DNA of 64,000 bases, from NCBI RefSeq assembly GCF_900120125.1, contig NZ_LT635544.1:62001-126000 (forward strand), given 5' to 3'. Of the stretch, positions 1-9,884 are shown piece by piece. Source of the DNA: Gemella massiliensis (GTDB taxonomy: Bacteria; Bacillota; Bacilli; Staphylococcales; Gemellaceae). The translations under genes and the position numbers were made by a program. Each line of letters starts with the position of its first letter. Position 1 is the stretch's first letter. The notes beneath the pieces are model-generated. The model was not told the DNA's origin, searched no databases, and saw only the letters and a list, made by a program, of their open reading frames with translations.

Positions 1-194
1 GATGTAATTCCGGCAAAAGAAGCAAATACACTATAAAAAAATACAATTAATACAATTAAAAATCCAACGTGAATAGTTCCGACCGGAAACCAATGCCCGG
101 CACGTGAAGAATAACCGTTAAAATCTACAAAACCTTTAAAAAAATCACTAAAAGCGGATCCAAAGGTAACGTGTTTTTTTCTTTGATCTATCAT
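1..194 (-). CDS. DUF805 family membrane protein (partial, N-terminus)
   Basis: The reverse strand reads from an ATG at 194 out of the window edge, giving about 64 residues. They begin MIDQRKKHVTFGSAF, then a motif like FVDFNGYSSRAGHWF, then a hydrophobic helix. This is the usual opening of DUF805 (YhaH-like) small membrane proteins, in which a conserved F-x-G-R/Y-x-x-R-x-x-(F/H)W segment precedes the first membrane span. A strong ribosome site (taaggagg) lies just upstream of the ATG. The function of the family is not established. The C-terminus is outside the window. Confidence 0.75.
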   Translation of the reverse strand, partial: MIDQRKKHVTFGSAFSDFFKGFVDFNGYSSRAGHWFPVGTIHVGFLIVLIVFFYSVFASFAGIT

Positions 195-284
195 AAAATC
201 CTCCTTAAAAAATAAACTTAGAATAATATACTAATAATATAATATCTATATAAATAAGTCAATTAAAACAAGGAATTTTATAAA

Positions 285-465
285 GTGATTACCACTACAA
301 ACATTGCTATTAAGTTCGTTGCTGTTCTTAGTGGTGGAATACTAGCTTCACCTGAGATTATAAGCTCAGGTGAACCTTAAGGAAACTGCGTAGCAGTTAG
401 TTCTTAAGGTTGCCACACCACTATAAAATCAGCAAAAAATAATATTTTGTATATAAATATATAGA
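285..465 (-). repeat. Dispersed hairpin-rich repeat, copy A
   Basis: Read on the minus strand, this copy shares with copies at about 21156 and 60433 an opening like tatttatatacaaaatatt, a ttgctgattttatagt segment, a caaccttaag core and an ending like aatagcaatgtttgta. Copy A also contains two small perfect stem-loops that the others lack: TTCACCTGAG/CTCAGGTGAA at about 348-375, and ACTGC/GCAGT just after it. It is non-coding. The family is not one I can name. Confidence 0.65.
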
Positions 466-609
466 TTTACAATAAGGGGGATAATTTGTTTATCCAATCT
501 TAAGTCTGGTTATACTTTTACCATAAATAATATAATATAGTAAGAAAATATATTTAGATAAAAAATAATATTTAAAATTTATATATAGAATAAAATTATA
601 AATGGAAAC

Positions 610-661
610 ATAGTGAATTATTAGATATGGAATTTTATAATTCACTATTTTTTATTTTTTG
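610..661 (+). terminator. Intrinsic terminator with no upstream gene
   Basis: A 12-bp perfect stem (ATAGTGAATTAT / ATAATTCACTAT) is followed by a long T-rich tract on the + strand. No + strand gene lies upstream in the window. It may end a short non-coding transcript starting near the TATAAT at 531, or insulate the gene at 769. Confidence 0.75.
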
Positions 662-768
662 ATTGATATTTTTTGTTGTTAAAAAGTTAAAGTAAATGAT
701 ATTAAATTTGAAAGTAGAGTGTTTTTAAGGTATAATTGTTTAGAAGAATATAGTTTAGGATTTATGTG

Positions 769-1620
769 ATGATTGAGATAATTGTTAATTCAAATAATAA
801 AAATTCGCTAAAAAAATTAGCGGAACTTGAATGTTGTTTAAAACAGGAAAGAATAGTTTATAAAGTATTAAAAACATCAGAAAAAGAAAATGCAACATCG
901 CTTATGGACAAAATAAAAGGTGATAATCTTATTGTTATAGGTGGTGACGGAACGATAAACGAAGTCATGAATAATTACCACAAGGAAAATATTATTTATT
1001 TTGCCAGTGGATCCGGAAATGATTTAGGTCGTTCTTTGCAACTTGATAAAAAAGTATCAAAGGTAACGAAACTTTTAGAAAACGGAGAAATCACTTATTA
1101 TGATGTTGGTGAGATAGATGGAAGAAAATTTTGTACAGGTTTTGATATAGGGTATAACGCTGATGTTATCAGAAGGGTTGAAAGTTCGAAGTTTAAAAAA
1201 TATTTTAGGAAGTATATTTATTTATTTTGCGGGATTATAAGTATTTTAAATTTAAAAAAATATAATGCTGAAATAATCTTTAATAATAAAAAAATAGAAA
1301 CTACTAAACTGTATCTATTAAATGTGATGTTACAACCTTATGAAGGGGGAGGAGTAAAATTTTCCCATACTGCAAGCGGTAAAGACGGCATGTTCCATAT
1401 ATTAATTATGAGAAACATGAATCCGCCACTTTTTGTTTATAATTATTTATGTTTACTATTAAAACGTCATGACAAATTAAAAAAAGTGGAAATATATACT
1501 GCTAAAACATTAACGGTAAAAACAAATCAAAATTATTACCAAGTTGACGGAGAATTAATAAAAAATAAAAAACAACTAATGCTAAAATGTTTAGAGAAAT
1601 ATTATAAAATTAAAAAATAA
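769..1620 (+). CDS. Diacylglycerol/lipid kinase family protein (YegS/DgkB-like)
   Basis: The protein has 283 residues and the DAGK catalytic fold. The nucleotide-binding motif VIGGDGTINEV sits near residue 60, followed by the SGNDLGRSL segment that is diagnostic of the family. The family phosphorylates diacylglycerol or related lipids, returning them to phosphatidate for membrane lipid recycling. In a cell making lipid-linked glycopolymers this would salvage diacylglycerol, but that link is inference. A GTG at 766 is in frame directly before the ATG at 769. I chose the ATG because the AGGA at 757-760 is then 8 bases away. It stands alone, 236 bases before the capsule operon. Confidence 0.85.
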   Translation: MIEIIVNSNNKNSLKKLAELECCLKQERIVYKVLKTSEKENATSLMDKIKGDNLIVIGGDGTINEVMNNYHKENIIYFASGSGNDLGRSLQLDKKVSKVTKLLENGEITYYDVGEIDGRKFCTGFDIGYNADVIRRVESSKFKKYFRKYIYLFCGIISILNLKKYNAEIIFNNKKIETTKLYLLNVMLQPYEGGGVKFSHTASGKDGMFHILIMRNMNPPLFVYNYLCLLLKRHDKLKKVEIYTAKTLTVKTNQNYYQVDGELIKNKKQLMLKCLEKYYKIKK

Positions 1621-1856
1621 AATAGAAATTTTAAAAATATTATATTGGTAATATGTAGTTATAGTTGTAAATATTTTGAGCTAATTTAAAATATTAAGGT
1701 AATTTCTCCTAAATTGTTCCAATTATTTATAGAAATTATAGAAACTTTTTAAAATTTTGTACGTATCTATGTGTGTAACATTAATGTAATAGACAACAGT
1801 TAAAATAAGTGATAGAATGGATAGAAGATAATTTTATAAAGTTAGGAATTAGAGAA

Positions 1857-3329
1857 ATGTCAAGAAGAAATAAAAGAAATTTTGAAGAGGAATCCGGTAG
1901 AAAAATAGGTGGTTTTGATATCATAAACGGTATATTAAGTGCTGTGCTGTTAATAAGCGGGGTACTGGTCGGATACACCATGCTGAAGTATAATTTTTTA
2001 AATTTTAGAGGTGTTAATTATATACTGTTAGCTGTAATTATTTTTGTATTTATTATTTCTATAGTGTTATTAATAAAAAGAAAAGCAAAACTTTTTACAA
2101 CCATAGCTTTATTGATTTTAAATGTAATATTAATATTTACATTTTTACAATTCAGAACAGCGATAAACTTATTTAATAACCTGAACAACACAGCCGGTGT
2201 CAATGAATATACCATGAGTGTTGTAGTATTAAAAAATAATAAAGCAAATAACTTAAAAGATATTGCCGGTGAACAAATAGCCGCACCTGTTTCGGCAGAC
2301 GGTGAAAATATTAATAAACTGATGAAAAATATTCGTGATAATGAGAAGCTAAGTTTAAACTTGGTAGAAGTAAAAAACTATGTAACCGGTTATGAACAGC
2401 TCAAAAGTGGGAAAACTCAAGCGATGATATTAAATAGTTCATATGAGAGTTTCATCACAGCGCAATATCCGGAGTTTTTAGAAAATACTAAGAAAATTTA
2501 TGAATTTAAGATAACAAAAGCGGTAACTGCAAAAAATAATGCGAAAGCAGGGGATACCTTTAACGTTTATATCAGCGGTATTGATACTTACGGGCCTATC
2601 TCATCGGTATCACGTTCAGATGTCAATATAATTATGACTGTAAATAAAAACACCGGAAAAATATTACTAACGACTACACCGCGTGATTCTTACGTGAAAA
2701 TTGCAGACGGCGGTAATAATCAATATGATAAACTGACCCATGCCGGAGTTTATGGGGTGGATGCTTCTATACATACTCTCGAAAATCTATATGGAATTAA
2801 AATAGATTATTATGCAAGGCTTAATTTTACATCGTTCTTGAAGTTAATTGATACACTTGGGGGAATAGATGTTTATAACGATCAAAGTTTTAAATCACAT
2901 ATTGGCGGTTATGATTTCAGTCCCGGTATGGTTCACCTTGACTCACAACATGCTCTTGCTTTTGTTAGAGAACGTTACGGTTTAACCGGTGGAGATAATG
3001 ATCGTGGTAAAAATCAAGAAAAAGTTATTGCGGCAATTATCAAAAAACTTTCTTCTAAAGAAGGGTTGGCAAACTATAACAGTATAATTAAAGAACTTAG
3101 CGAATCTATCCAAACTAATATGCCGTTGGAAACAGCGATGAGCTTGGCAAACGAGCAACTTAGTGCAGGAAAAGATTACACCGTATCATCACAAGCTTTA
3201 ACAGGACATGGTACAATGGGACTACCGTCATATGCAATGCCGGGGGCTAATCTTTATATGACACAAATAGATAATAACAGTTTAAAAGAAGTTAGTGAAA
3301 ATATTAAAAATGTATTGGATGGGAAATAA
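1857..3329 (+). CDS. cpsA: LCP (LytR-CpsA-Psr) family glycopolymer ligase, CpsA-like
   Basis: This 490-residue membrane protein has three N-terminal membrane helices (about residues 20-110), an accessory domain and an LCP catalytic domain. LCP motifs are visible: TTTPRDSYVKI, then HAGVYGVDASIHTLENLYGI, and the arginine-bearing end motif ALAFVRERYG. LCP enzymes transfer lipid-linked capsule or teichoic acid to peptidoglycan at the outer membrane face. A GTG at 1809 is in frame, but the ATG at 1857 gives the standard CpsA opening (MSRRNKR) and is preceded by tagga. It is the first gene of the capsule operon, as in streptococci. A clear promoter could not be picked out at 1621-1856. Confidence 0.9.
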   Translation: MSRRNKRNFEEESGRKIGGFDIINGILSAVLLISGVLVGYTMLKYNFLNFRGVNYILLAVIIFVFIISIVLLIKRKAKLFTTIALLILNVILIFTFLQFRTAINLFNNLNNTAGVNEYTMSVVVLKNNKANNLKDIAGEQIAAPVSADGENINKLMKNIRDNEKLSLNLVEVKNYVTGYEQLKSGKTQAMILNSSYESFITAQYPEFLENTKKIYEFKITKAVTAKNNAKAGDTFNVYISGIDTYGPISSVSRSDVNIIMTVNKNTGKILLTTTPRDSYVKIADGGNNQYDKLTHAGVYGVDASIHTLENLYGIKIDYYARLNFTSFLKLIDTLGGIDVYNDQSFKSHIGGYDFSPGMVHLDSQHALAFVRERYGLTGGDNDRGKNQEKVIAAIIKKLSSKEGLANYNSIIKELSESIQTNMPLETAMSLANEQLSAGKDYTVSSQALTGHGTMGLPSYAMPGANLYMTQIDNNSLKEVSENIKNVLDGK

Positions 3330-3332
3330 TTA

Positions 3333-4082
3333 ATGAAAGATTCACACAGGATGATAGATATTCACTCCCATATTGTGTTTGGAGTGGATGACGGAGCTAA
3401 AACAAAAGAAGATACTGAAGATCTCCTTAGAGAAAGCTTTAAACAAGGTGTCGGAACAATAATAGCGACACCTCACCGTAGACGCGGGATGTTTGAAGAA
3501 AGTATCGAAACCATAAAAGAAAATTTTAAAGAAGTAGAAAAAATAGCTAAAAATATTTCGGAAGATTTGAATGTTTATTTGGGGAGTGAGATTTTCTACA
3601 AGGAAGGGGAACTTGCTAATATTGAAAGTAGAAAATACCCGACATTGGCAGGCACTGATTATATATTGGTAGAATTTTCTTACGGAATCAGCTATAGAGA
3701 AATGTACAAAGCATTAAACGGAATAATTTTATTAGGATTATCACCGGTGATAGCTCATATAGAAAGATACGCTTGTCTTGAAAAAGATTTAAATCATGTT
3801 CAAGAATTAATAAATATGGGGTGTTATATGCAGGTTAATGCGGCAAGTGTCTTAAAAACGAAACTTTTTGGCGATAAACATAAACACTATAAAAAGCGTG
3901 CAAAAAAATATTTGGACGGCGAACTCGTACATTTTATAGCATCGGATATGCACAATATGACCTTACGAAGACCCCATATGAGAGAAGCATACGATATAAT
4001 AGAAAAGAAATACGGAACGACAGTGGCTTATGAATTATTTGAAAAAAATGCCGAAAGGCTACTAATGAATAAAATTATATAA
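3333..4082 (+). CDS. cpsB: CpsB/Wzh-type PHP tyrosine-protein phosphatase
   Basis: At 249 residues this has the family's usual length. Manganese-binding PHP-fold motifs are present: IDIHSHI near the start (HxH), ATPHRR, IAHIERY and ASDMHN. The enzyme dephosphorylates the tyrosine-rich tail of CpsD and so controls polymer length and attachment. It starts 3 bases after cpsA. An internal ATG at 3351 gives the textbook MIDIHSH opening, but its ribosome site is too close, so 3333 is preferred. Confidence 0.92.
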   Translation: MKDSHRMIDIHSHIVFGVDDGAKTKEDTEDLLRESFKQGVGTIIATPHRRRGMFEESIETIKENFKEVEKIAKNISEDLNVYLGSEIFYKEGELANIESRKYPTLAGTDYILVEFSYGISYREMYKALNGIILLGLSPVIAHIERYACLEKDLNHVQELINMGCYMQVNAASVLKTKLFGDKHKHYKKRAKKYLDGELVHFIASDMHNMTLRRPHMREAYDIIEKKYGTTVAYELFEKNAERLLMNKII

Positions 4083-4099
4083 AGCGAAAGGAAATAATA

Positions 4100-4798
4100 A
4101 TGAACAACAACGAACAAGATTTTGTGCAAATAGATATACTATTTCTATTGAGAAAGTTATGGAGTCAAAAATTAGTTATAGCGGTAATTTCGCTAACATT
4201 TACGGTGGTGGCGTTAGCTTACAGTCTATTTGTTGCGACACCGAAATACCAAAGTACAACCAAAGTATATGTTGTTAATCAAAAAAATGACAATAAAGCG
4301 ATAACAACACAAGATGTTCAACTGGGAACGCTTTTGGTAAAAGACTATAAAGAAATCATTCTTTCTAATAAAGTATTAGAAGATGTCATTTCACAGAACG
4401 GTTTGACATTGTCGACAAAAACATTGGCTTCAAAAATTAATGTAGATGCACCGAAAGATACTCGTATTATTTCTATTTCGGTAACTGATAAAGATCCGGA
4501 AGCGGCCAGTAAATTAGCAAACGCCGTAAAAGAAGTATCAGCCGCTAAAATTAAAGAAGTAACAAAAATTGATGATGTAACAACATTGGAAGAAGCAAAA
4601 CCGGCAGTGGTACCAAGTTCACCGAATATAGTGAAAAACGCTGTTTTGGCTACAGTATTAGGTTTTATCATATCGGTATTAGGTGTTATATTATTAGAAC
4701 TACTGGACGACAGAATACGTAGACCTGAAGATATAGAAGAAGGATTAGATATGGTGTTGTTAGGGATAATACCTGATACAAAAGGAAATAAAAAATAG
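4100..4798 (+). CDS. cpsC: CpsC/Wzd polysaccharide co-polymerase (chain-length regulator)
   Basis: The protein has 232 residues and Wzz-domain architecture: a membrane helix near residues 25-50, an extracytoplasmic region, and a second helix near 175-200 preceded by the typical PAVVPSSPN proline motif. CpsC is the membrane partner that activates the CpsD kinase and sets capsule chain length. It is preceded by an AGGAAA ribosome site and followed after 9 bases by cpsD, the normal capsule order. Confidence 0.92.
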   Translation: MNNNEQDFVQIDILFLLRKLWSQKLVIAVISLTFTVVALAYSLFVATPKYQSTTKVYVVNQKNDNKAITTQDVQLGTLLVKDYKEIILSNKVLEDVISQNGLTLSTKTLASKINVDAPKDTRIISISVTDKDPEAASKLANAVKEVSAAKIKEVTKIDDVTTLEEAKPAVVPSSPNIVKNAVLATVLGFIISVLGVILLELLDDRIRRPEDIEEGLDMVLLGIIPDTKGNKK

Positions 4799-4807
4799 GA
4801 GGATAAT

Positions 4808-5503
4808 ATGGCGGAAATAAGTGTACTGAATAATGAAAAAATAGTAGATTCATCTATAAAAGAATATTACAATGCGTTAAGAACAAATGTGCAATTTCTT
4901 GGTAAAGATATTAAAGTAATAGCCATAACATCAACAAGTGAGAACGAAGGGAAAAGTACGGTGTCTATAAACTTGGCTATCTCACTGGCGGAACTTGGAT
5001 TAAAAACAGTATTAATAGATGCCGATACTCGTAAATCGGTAATGGCAGGTAGATTTAAGTTTAAAAATAAAATAAACGGTTTAACAAACTATTTATCAGG
5101 AGTATCACCAATCGAGGATATTATTTATGAAACGGATGTTAATAATTTGAATATTATACCGGCAGGACAAGTGCCTCCAAATCCTACAGGACTACTGCAA
5201 AATCGAAACTTTAATGTTATGATAGATGTCTTTAAAGAATATTATGATTATATAATTATTGATACTCCTCCAATCGGAGCAGTAGTGGATGCCGCAATCA
5301 TCTCCCAAAAATGTGATGGTTTTGCAATAGTTGTAGAATCAAACAAAATTAAGAAAAAAGTATTGGAAAAATCAAAAGAACAACTGGAAAAAGCAGGTTC
5401 AAAATTCCTCGGTGTAATTTTAAATAAAGTAGATGTTAAAGAAGTAACTTACGGTGGCTATGGTGCATATGGAGGTTACGGAGAATATGGGAAAGAAAAT
5501 TAG
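4808..5503 (+). CDS. cpsD: CpsD/Wze autophosphorylating tyrosine kinase
   Basis: This 231-residue BY-kinase carries Walker A ([12 protein letters not shown]), Walker A' (VLIDADTR) and Walker B (YIIIDTPP). It ends in the Tyr-Gly-rich tail [14 protein letters not shown], which is the autophosphorylation cluster. It partners CpsC and is dephosphorylated by CpsB. An aggagg ribosome site precedes it. Confidence 0.93.
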   Translation: MAEISVLNNEKIVDSSIKEYYNALRTNVQFLGKDIKVIAITSTSENEGKSTVSINLAISLAELGLKTVLIDADTRKSVMAGRFKFKNKINGLTNYLSGVSPIEDIIYETDVNNLNIIPAGQVPPNPTGLLQNRNFNVMIDVFKEYYDYIIIDTPPIGAVVDAAIISQKCDGFAIVVESNKIKKKVLEKSKEQLEKAGSKFLGVILNKVDVKEVTYGGYGAYGGYGEYGKEN

Positions 5504-5527
5504 TAACAAATTTAATAGGGAAAAAGT

Positions 5528-6889
5528 ATGTATTATGTAAGAAGAAATAATAAAGTTTTGTTTTTAGTATTTGATATATTAGCGCTGTTCATTTCATACA
5601 TGACGTGTTTCGATTCTATTTCGGGTAAATACAATCTGTATTTCTTCTTTGTATTGTCTTTAATAGCGGTAAGTATTTCATTATTTTCAGAAGAATACTG
5701 GACGATAACGGATAGAGGGTATTTATTAGAATTAAAGTCTACGTTTTTATATGTTTTAAAATTAATATCACTTTTTGTGTTATATTTAGTAGTATTTCAC
5801 AATGCCATGTTATTAATATCTATTAAAGATTTATCGCTTCCGATTTTTAGTATAGCATTATTTATTATTATTTATATATTTAGAACAATAGCTAAAATAA
5901 TAAATTTAAAATATCGAGATGATAGTAGAAAAATAATTATTTTGTCAAATTTTGAAGATCTCAATAAGTTCGGGGCTTTTCCTGCCAACTATCAGGTGGT
6001 AGCCTATTTTAATAATTCTGAAAAGAAAATTTATAATAATATACCTATTGTTCACAATATGGAGGAAATGAGAGAGTTCTTATCCCACAATAGAGTCGAT
6101 GAGATTTATGCTAGTGTGAGCCATGAATCAAACGTTGTAGAAATTTTGGAGGGTTTTGATATTTTAGGAATACCGTTAAAAATTAATATAACACCGATTT
6201 TTAAGGGAATAAAAAGTAATTCAACATTAACTTTTCAAGGAGATGACGTATATCTTACGTCGGCAATAAAAATATCAACATTGAGGCAAATGATATTAAA
6301 AAGAGTAATAGATATTACTTTAGGAATATCGGGAACAATTTTAACAGCATTGGTAGCTGTAATAATTTATCCTAAGGTGAGAAGACAGTCACCCGGACCA
6401 TTAATATTTAAGCAGGTAAGAATAGGGCAAAACGGGAAAAGATTTGAAATTTATAAATTTCGAAGTATGTACCTAGATGCGGAAGAGAGAAAAAGAGAGT
6501 TATTAGTACAAAATGAACATACAACAAATCTTATGTTTAAAATGGACAATGATCCGCGGGTTTTTCCATTCGGTCAGAAAATGAGGGATTGGTCATTAGA
6601 TGAGTTGCCACAATTTATAAATGTCTTAAAAGGCGATATGAGTGTGGTAGGGACAAGACCACCAACAGTAGATGAATATGAAAAATACAATTTGCATCAG
6701 TTCAAGAGAATGAGAGTGAAACCGGGAATTACGGGAATGTGGCAAGTAAATGGTAGAAGTGACATAACAGACTTTGAAGAAGTTATAAAACTTGACATGA
6801 AGTATATTGAAAACTGGTCATTAAGATTGGACATAAAAATAATCGTAAAAACAATAATGGTAGTATTAAAAAGAGAAGGAAGTAAATAA
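5528..6889 (+). CDS. cpsE: CpsE/WbaP-like undecaprenyl-phosphate sugar-1-phosphate transferase
   Basis: The 453-residue protein has about four N-terminal membrane helices, a CoA-binding-like middle domain and a C-terminal bacterial sugar transferase domain. The latter contains KFRSMYLDAE, SLDELPQ and VGTRPPT. These enzymes start each capsule repeat by moving hexose-1-phosphate (usually glucose or galactose) from UDP-sugar onto undecaprenyl phosphate. The sugar cannot be told from sequence alone. It is the fifth gene of the operon, the usual position. A second, much shorter initiating transferase lies at 20376. Confidence 0.9.
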   Translation: MYYVRRNNKVLFLVFDILALFISYMTCFDSISGKYNLYFFFVLSLIAVSISLFSEEYWTITDRGYLLELKSTFLYVLKLISLFVLYLVVFHNAMLLISIKDLSLPIFSIALFIIIYIFRTIAKIINLKYRDDSRKIIILSNFEDLNKFGAFPANYQVVAYFNNSEKKIYNNIPIVHNMEEMREFLSHNRVDEIYASVSHESNVVEILEGFDILGIPLKINITPIFKGIKSNSTLTFQGDDVYLTSAIKISTLRQMILKRVIDITLGISGTILTALVAVIIYPKVRRQSPGPLIFKQVRIGQNGKRFEIYKFRSMYLDAEERKRELLVQNEHTTNLMFKMDNDPRVFPFGQKMRDWSLDELPQFINVLKGDMSVVGTRPPTVDEYEKYNLHQFKRMRVKPGITGMWQVNGRSDITDFEEVIKLDMKYIENWSLRLDIKIIVKTIMVVLKREGSK

Positions 6890-6932
6890 AGGGAAGTGAA
6901 TAAGAAGTGCAAAAGGATAGAAAAGGAGAAAT

Positions 6933-6974
6933 ATGCTTAAAGTTAATATTATAGCTGATTATACGACCGATTAA
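6933..6974 (+). other. 13-codon ORF with strong ribosome site, probable gene remnant
   Basis: An ATG with an ideal aaaaggagaaat ribosome site encodes only MLKVNIIADYTTD before a TAA. It sits in a 214-base gap between cpsE and the next glycosyltransferase, where capsule loci normally carry another glycosyltransferase. A remnant of a deleted gene is the simplest reading. A short leader peptide is possible. No further recognisable fragment follows. Confidence 0.35.
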
Positions 6975-7103
6975 TTTGGTTTTCTGTGAGAATTTATCTT
7001 TTCAGAACAAAGAATCAAAGGTACGTAGAGTGTAATTAAGTATAGATGAAGAGACAACAAAAATGTAGAGTGTGAAATATATAATATAAGGATAGATGTC
7101 AAA

Positions 7104-8171
7104 ATGGATTATTGTATAAGTATAAAAAAAGAATTGAGAGATACTGCGGGCATAAAAGCTCCTGAAGATATCTCTAATATAGCTAAAAAAAGAGGAATGG
7201 GAGAAATTTTATTTCCTAAATTCCCTACATATAAAAGTAAATTTTATCAAAAAGCGTGGCTATTTTTTGTAGTAGGGTATAATTGGTTAAAGATGTTCTG
7301 GAAGTTGAAAAAAGGTGATAGGGTAATCTTTCAACACCCGATGTATGGCGTAAGAGTAGCTAATTTTTTAATTCCTAAATTACAAAAATATAAAAAAATA
7401 AAATTTATATCTGTTATACATGATCTGGAATCTTTGAGAAAAGGGATAGATGGAGTTATAAAAAACAATCAAAATACAAACAAACTTGCAGATACGGAAT
7501 TATTGAAAAAATTCGACAAAATAATATGTCATAATATTAAAATGCACAATTATTTGGTTGAAGCAGGAATAGAAGAAGAAAAATTAGAAGAATTACAAAT
7601 ATTTGATTATCTTAGTGAAATAGAACCTAGTTATAATATTGGAATAAAATATAACACAATTGTCATAGCAGGTAACTTAGCAGCAGGTAAGAGTAGTTAT
7701 ATCTATGATTTAATAAAAAACTCTAAAAAAGTTATGTTTAATCTATATGGACCAAATTTAAAAAAAGAAAAATTAACAGACAATGCTAAATATGTTGGTT
7801 CATTTCCTCCTAATGATTTAATAAAAAATATTAAGGGAGATTTCGGTTTAGTATGGGATGGTATTTCACTTGAAACTTGTACAGGAAATACAGGAGAATA
7901 TTTAAAGTTTAATAATCCGCATAAGACGTCACTATATTTAGCAGCAGGACTTCCGGTTATTGTTTGGGAAGAAGCGGCAATATCAGATTTTATTAAGGAT
8001 AATAATTTAGGATTTACTGTGAGTAATTTAAGTGAATTAGAAGAAAAATTAATATCACTTGACACAGAAAGTTATTCTGAGATTTTAGAAAATGTAAAAA
8101 GTATATCTCAAAAAATTAGAGAGGGATACTATTTTGGAAGAGTTCTGGATAAGACTCTTAGTGAGTTGTAG
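7104..8171 (+). CDS. GT113-like glycosyltransferase (galactofuranosyl/Gtf3-type)
   Basis: This 355-residue soluble protein resembles Gtf3/GlfT-type transferases of streptococcal surface polysaccharides. The motifs are [17 protein letters not shown], then [24 protein letters not shown], which forms the nucleotide-sugar pocket. The family transfers glucose or galactofuranose from UDP-sugar to a lipid-linked or protein-linked acceptor. With glf at 15404 in the same operon, galactofuranose is a reasonable donor, though this is inference. It is the only conventional glycosyltransferase in the first locus. The ribosome site (AAGGA) is about 11 bases from the ATG, so translation may be modest. Confidence 0.8.
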   Translation: MDYCISIKKELRDTAGIKAPEDISNIAKKRGMGEILFPKFPTYKSKFYQKAWLFFVVGYNWLKMFWKLKKGDRVIFQHPMYGVRVANFLIPKLQKYKKIKFISVIHDLESLRKGIDGVIKNNQNTNKLADTELLKKFDKIICHNIKMHNYLVEAGIEEEKLEELQIFDYLSEIEPSYNIGIKYNTIVIAGNLAAGKSSYIYDLIKNSKKVMFNLYGPNLKKEKLTDNAKYVGSFPPNDLIKNIKGDFGLVWDGISLETCTGNTGEYLKFNNPHKTSLYLAAGLPVIVWEEAAISDFIKDNNLGFTVSNLSELEEKLISLDTESYSEILENVKSISQKIREGYYFGRVLDKTLSEL

Positions 8172-8182
8172 TGAGGTATAAA

Positions 8183-9046
8183 ATGAAAATCGATAAGAAT
8201 AATAGTAACTTGAATACATTGCAGAAAGAAATTTTAGATATTTTTTCACAACTATTACTAATATTTGATAATATGAATATAACTTATTATATCCAAGGCG
8301 GAACAATGCTGGGAGCTGTGCGACATCAGGGATTTATACCTTGGGACGATGATATAGATATAGCTATACCAAGGGAACAATATAAATATTTCTTAGATAA
8401 TGTAGAAAGATACTTGGGGGAAAATTTAGAACTTAGGGTATATGATGATAATTCAGATCATCATTATTATTTTTCAAGAATAGTAAATAAAAATCATCAA
8501 GTCAAAAGATTAGGAAGTAAAGATAATAGAATAGAAAATGTTTGGGTGGATATTTTCCCATTAGACGGTATGCCTAGCGGAAGAATAAAAAGAGAGATCC
8601 ACAAAGGAAGATTATTAGTAAATAGATTATTATATCATATATCTTGTCTAGAAAAAGTAAATACAAAACGACCGGATCGTTCTTTTTTGGAAAAAGTTAT
8701 TATAAAAGTAGCGAGTGTAATTCCTATAGGGAAATATTTTGATACTAATAATCGATTGATAAAACTTGATAAATTATTGACTAAATATCCATATGAAAAA
8801 TCAGATTGGGCAATTAATTTTATGGGTCAAACATCATATAAATTTAATGAATTATTTCCCAAAAAAATCTACAGTAGTTGTGAAGAATATAAATTTGAAA
8901 ATTTAAAAGTAATAGGACCGAAAGAATATGATACATATTTAAGAACCTTATATGGAGATTATATGAAACTTCCGAAAGAGAAAGATAGAAATGCACATAA
9001 AACAATTATTGTTGAGGTAGATAAAGATGATGAGAGAAATAGCTAA
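8183..9046 (+). CDS. LicD family phosphotransferase (copy 1)
   Basis: The 287-residue LicD/fukutin-family protein has the nucleotidyltransferase-like core motif [20 protein letters not shown] near residues 40-60, with the metal-binding aspartates intact, then [10 protein letters not shown] and a C-terminal YGDYMKLP. LicD proteins transfer phosphocholine or polyol-phosphate from a CDP-alcohol to a sugar hydroxyl on the cytoplasmic face. The start was moved from an in-frame GTG at 8171 to the ATG at 8183, which has GAGG six bases upstream. It overlaps the next licD gene by 20 bases, so the two are probably translated together. Confidence 0.88.
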   Translation: MKIDKNNSNLNTLQKEILDIFSQLLLIFDNMNITYYIQGGTMLGAVRHQGFIPWDDDIDIAIPREQYKYFLDNVERYLGENLELRVYDDNSDHHYYFSRIVNKNHQVKRLGSKDNRIENVWVDIFPLDGMPSGRIKREIHKGRLLVNRLLYHISCLEKVNTKRPDRSFLEKVIIKVASVIPIGKYFDTNNRLIKLDKLLTKYPYEKSDWAINFMGQTSYKFNELFPKKIYSSCEEYKFENLKVIGPKEYDTYLRTLYGDYMKLPKEKDRNAHKTIIVEVDKDDERNS

Positions 9047-9884
9047 GCAGTTAACCGAATCGGAATTGAAAAATATACAAAGGGTATTGCTTGTGATATT
9101 GGATGACATTATTGAAATATGTGAGAAAAATAAGATAGATTTTGTATTAATAGGGGGAAGTGCCATAGGAGCGGTAAGGCATCAAGGATTTATACCTTGG
9201 GATGACGATATAGATATAGCTATGACAAGAGAAGGTTTTGAAAAATTTATTAATATAATTAACGTACAATATTCTCATAAATACTCTATGTTAAATCCGG
9301 AGGAAAAACAAAATTACGGTCGTGTTATCCCTAAGATAAGACTTAAAGGGACTACATATAGAACGGTCTTGGAACAAGATTTAGATGATGTTGGAGTATT
9401 TATTGATATTTTTATAATAGAAAATGTTTTTGATAATAAACTATTAAAACATATTCATGGTATAGGTTCATTAGTTTTAGGTTTTTTACTATCTTGTCGA
9501 AGAAAATATAAAAATAAAAAAAATGATGATAAAAATATACGAAAGTATATAGGAGGATTGATTAGTTTTATAAGAATAGAGACACTTGCAACTCGTTATG
9601 ATATGTGGAATAGAATGTGTAAAAATAATAATTCCAAAGAGGTTACGGTACCGGTTGATAAATTTCACTTTTATGGAGAAATTGAAAAAAGAAGTGATGT
9701 AGAAAAGCTTATTTCTGTAAATTTTGAAGGAAGAAATTGTTATATATTTTCTAATTACGACGATTATTTAATGAGAAGATATGGAAATTATATGAAGATC
9801 CCCCCGGAAAAAGAAAGAGTATGGAATCAATATATAGAATATGATTTAGGAAAATATAAATTAGGAGAAAAAGTCGATGATTAA
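9027..9884 (+). CDS. LicD family phosphotransferase (copy 2)
   Basis: This 285-residue LicD protein has an intact [18 protein letters not shown] motif near residue 50 and the matching [11 protein letters not shown] and [11 protein letters not shown] elements. It starts inside the preceding licD gene (ATGATG at 9027) and overlaps the next gene by 8 bases. Copies 1 and 2 differ outside the motif, so they are paralogues with likely different donors or acceptors rather than a recent duplication. The substrate is unknown. Confidence 0.87.
   Translation: MMREIAKQLTESELKNIQRVLLVILDDIIEICEKNKIDFVLIGGSAIGAVRHQGFIPWDDDIDIAMTREGFEKFINIINVQYSHKYSMLNPEEKQNYGRVIPKIRLKGTTYRTVLEQDLDDVGVFIDIFIIENVFDNKLLKHIHGIGSLVLGFLLSCRRKYKNKKNDDKNIRKYIGGLISFIRIETLATRYDMWNRMCKNNNSKEVTVPVDKFHFYGEIEKRSDVEKLISVNFEGRNCYIFSNYDDYLMRRYGNYMKIPPEKERVWNQYIEYDLGKYKLGEKVDD

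Larger units (their letters stand above)
195..768. other. Intergenic region with dispersed repeat copy A and an orphan terminator
   Basis: No protein gene is visible in these 570 bases. They hold the reverse-oriented copy of a dispersed hairpin-rich repeat (about 285-465), a TATAAT at 531-536 and a strong intrinsic terminator at 610-661. No open frame lies between that TATAAT and the terminator. Confidence 0.6.
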
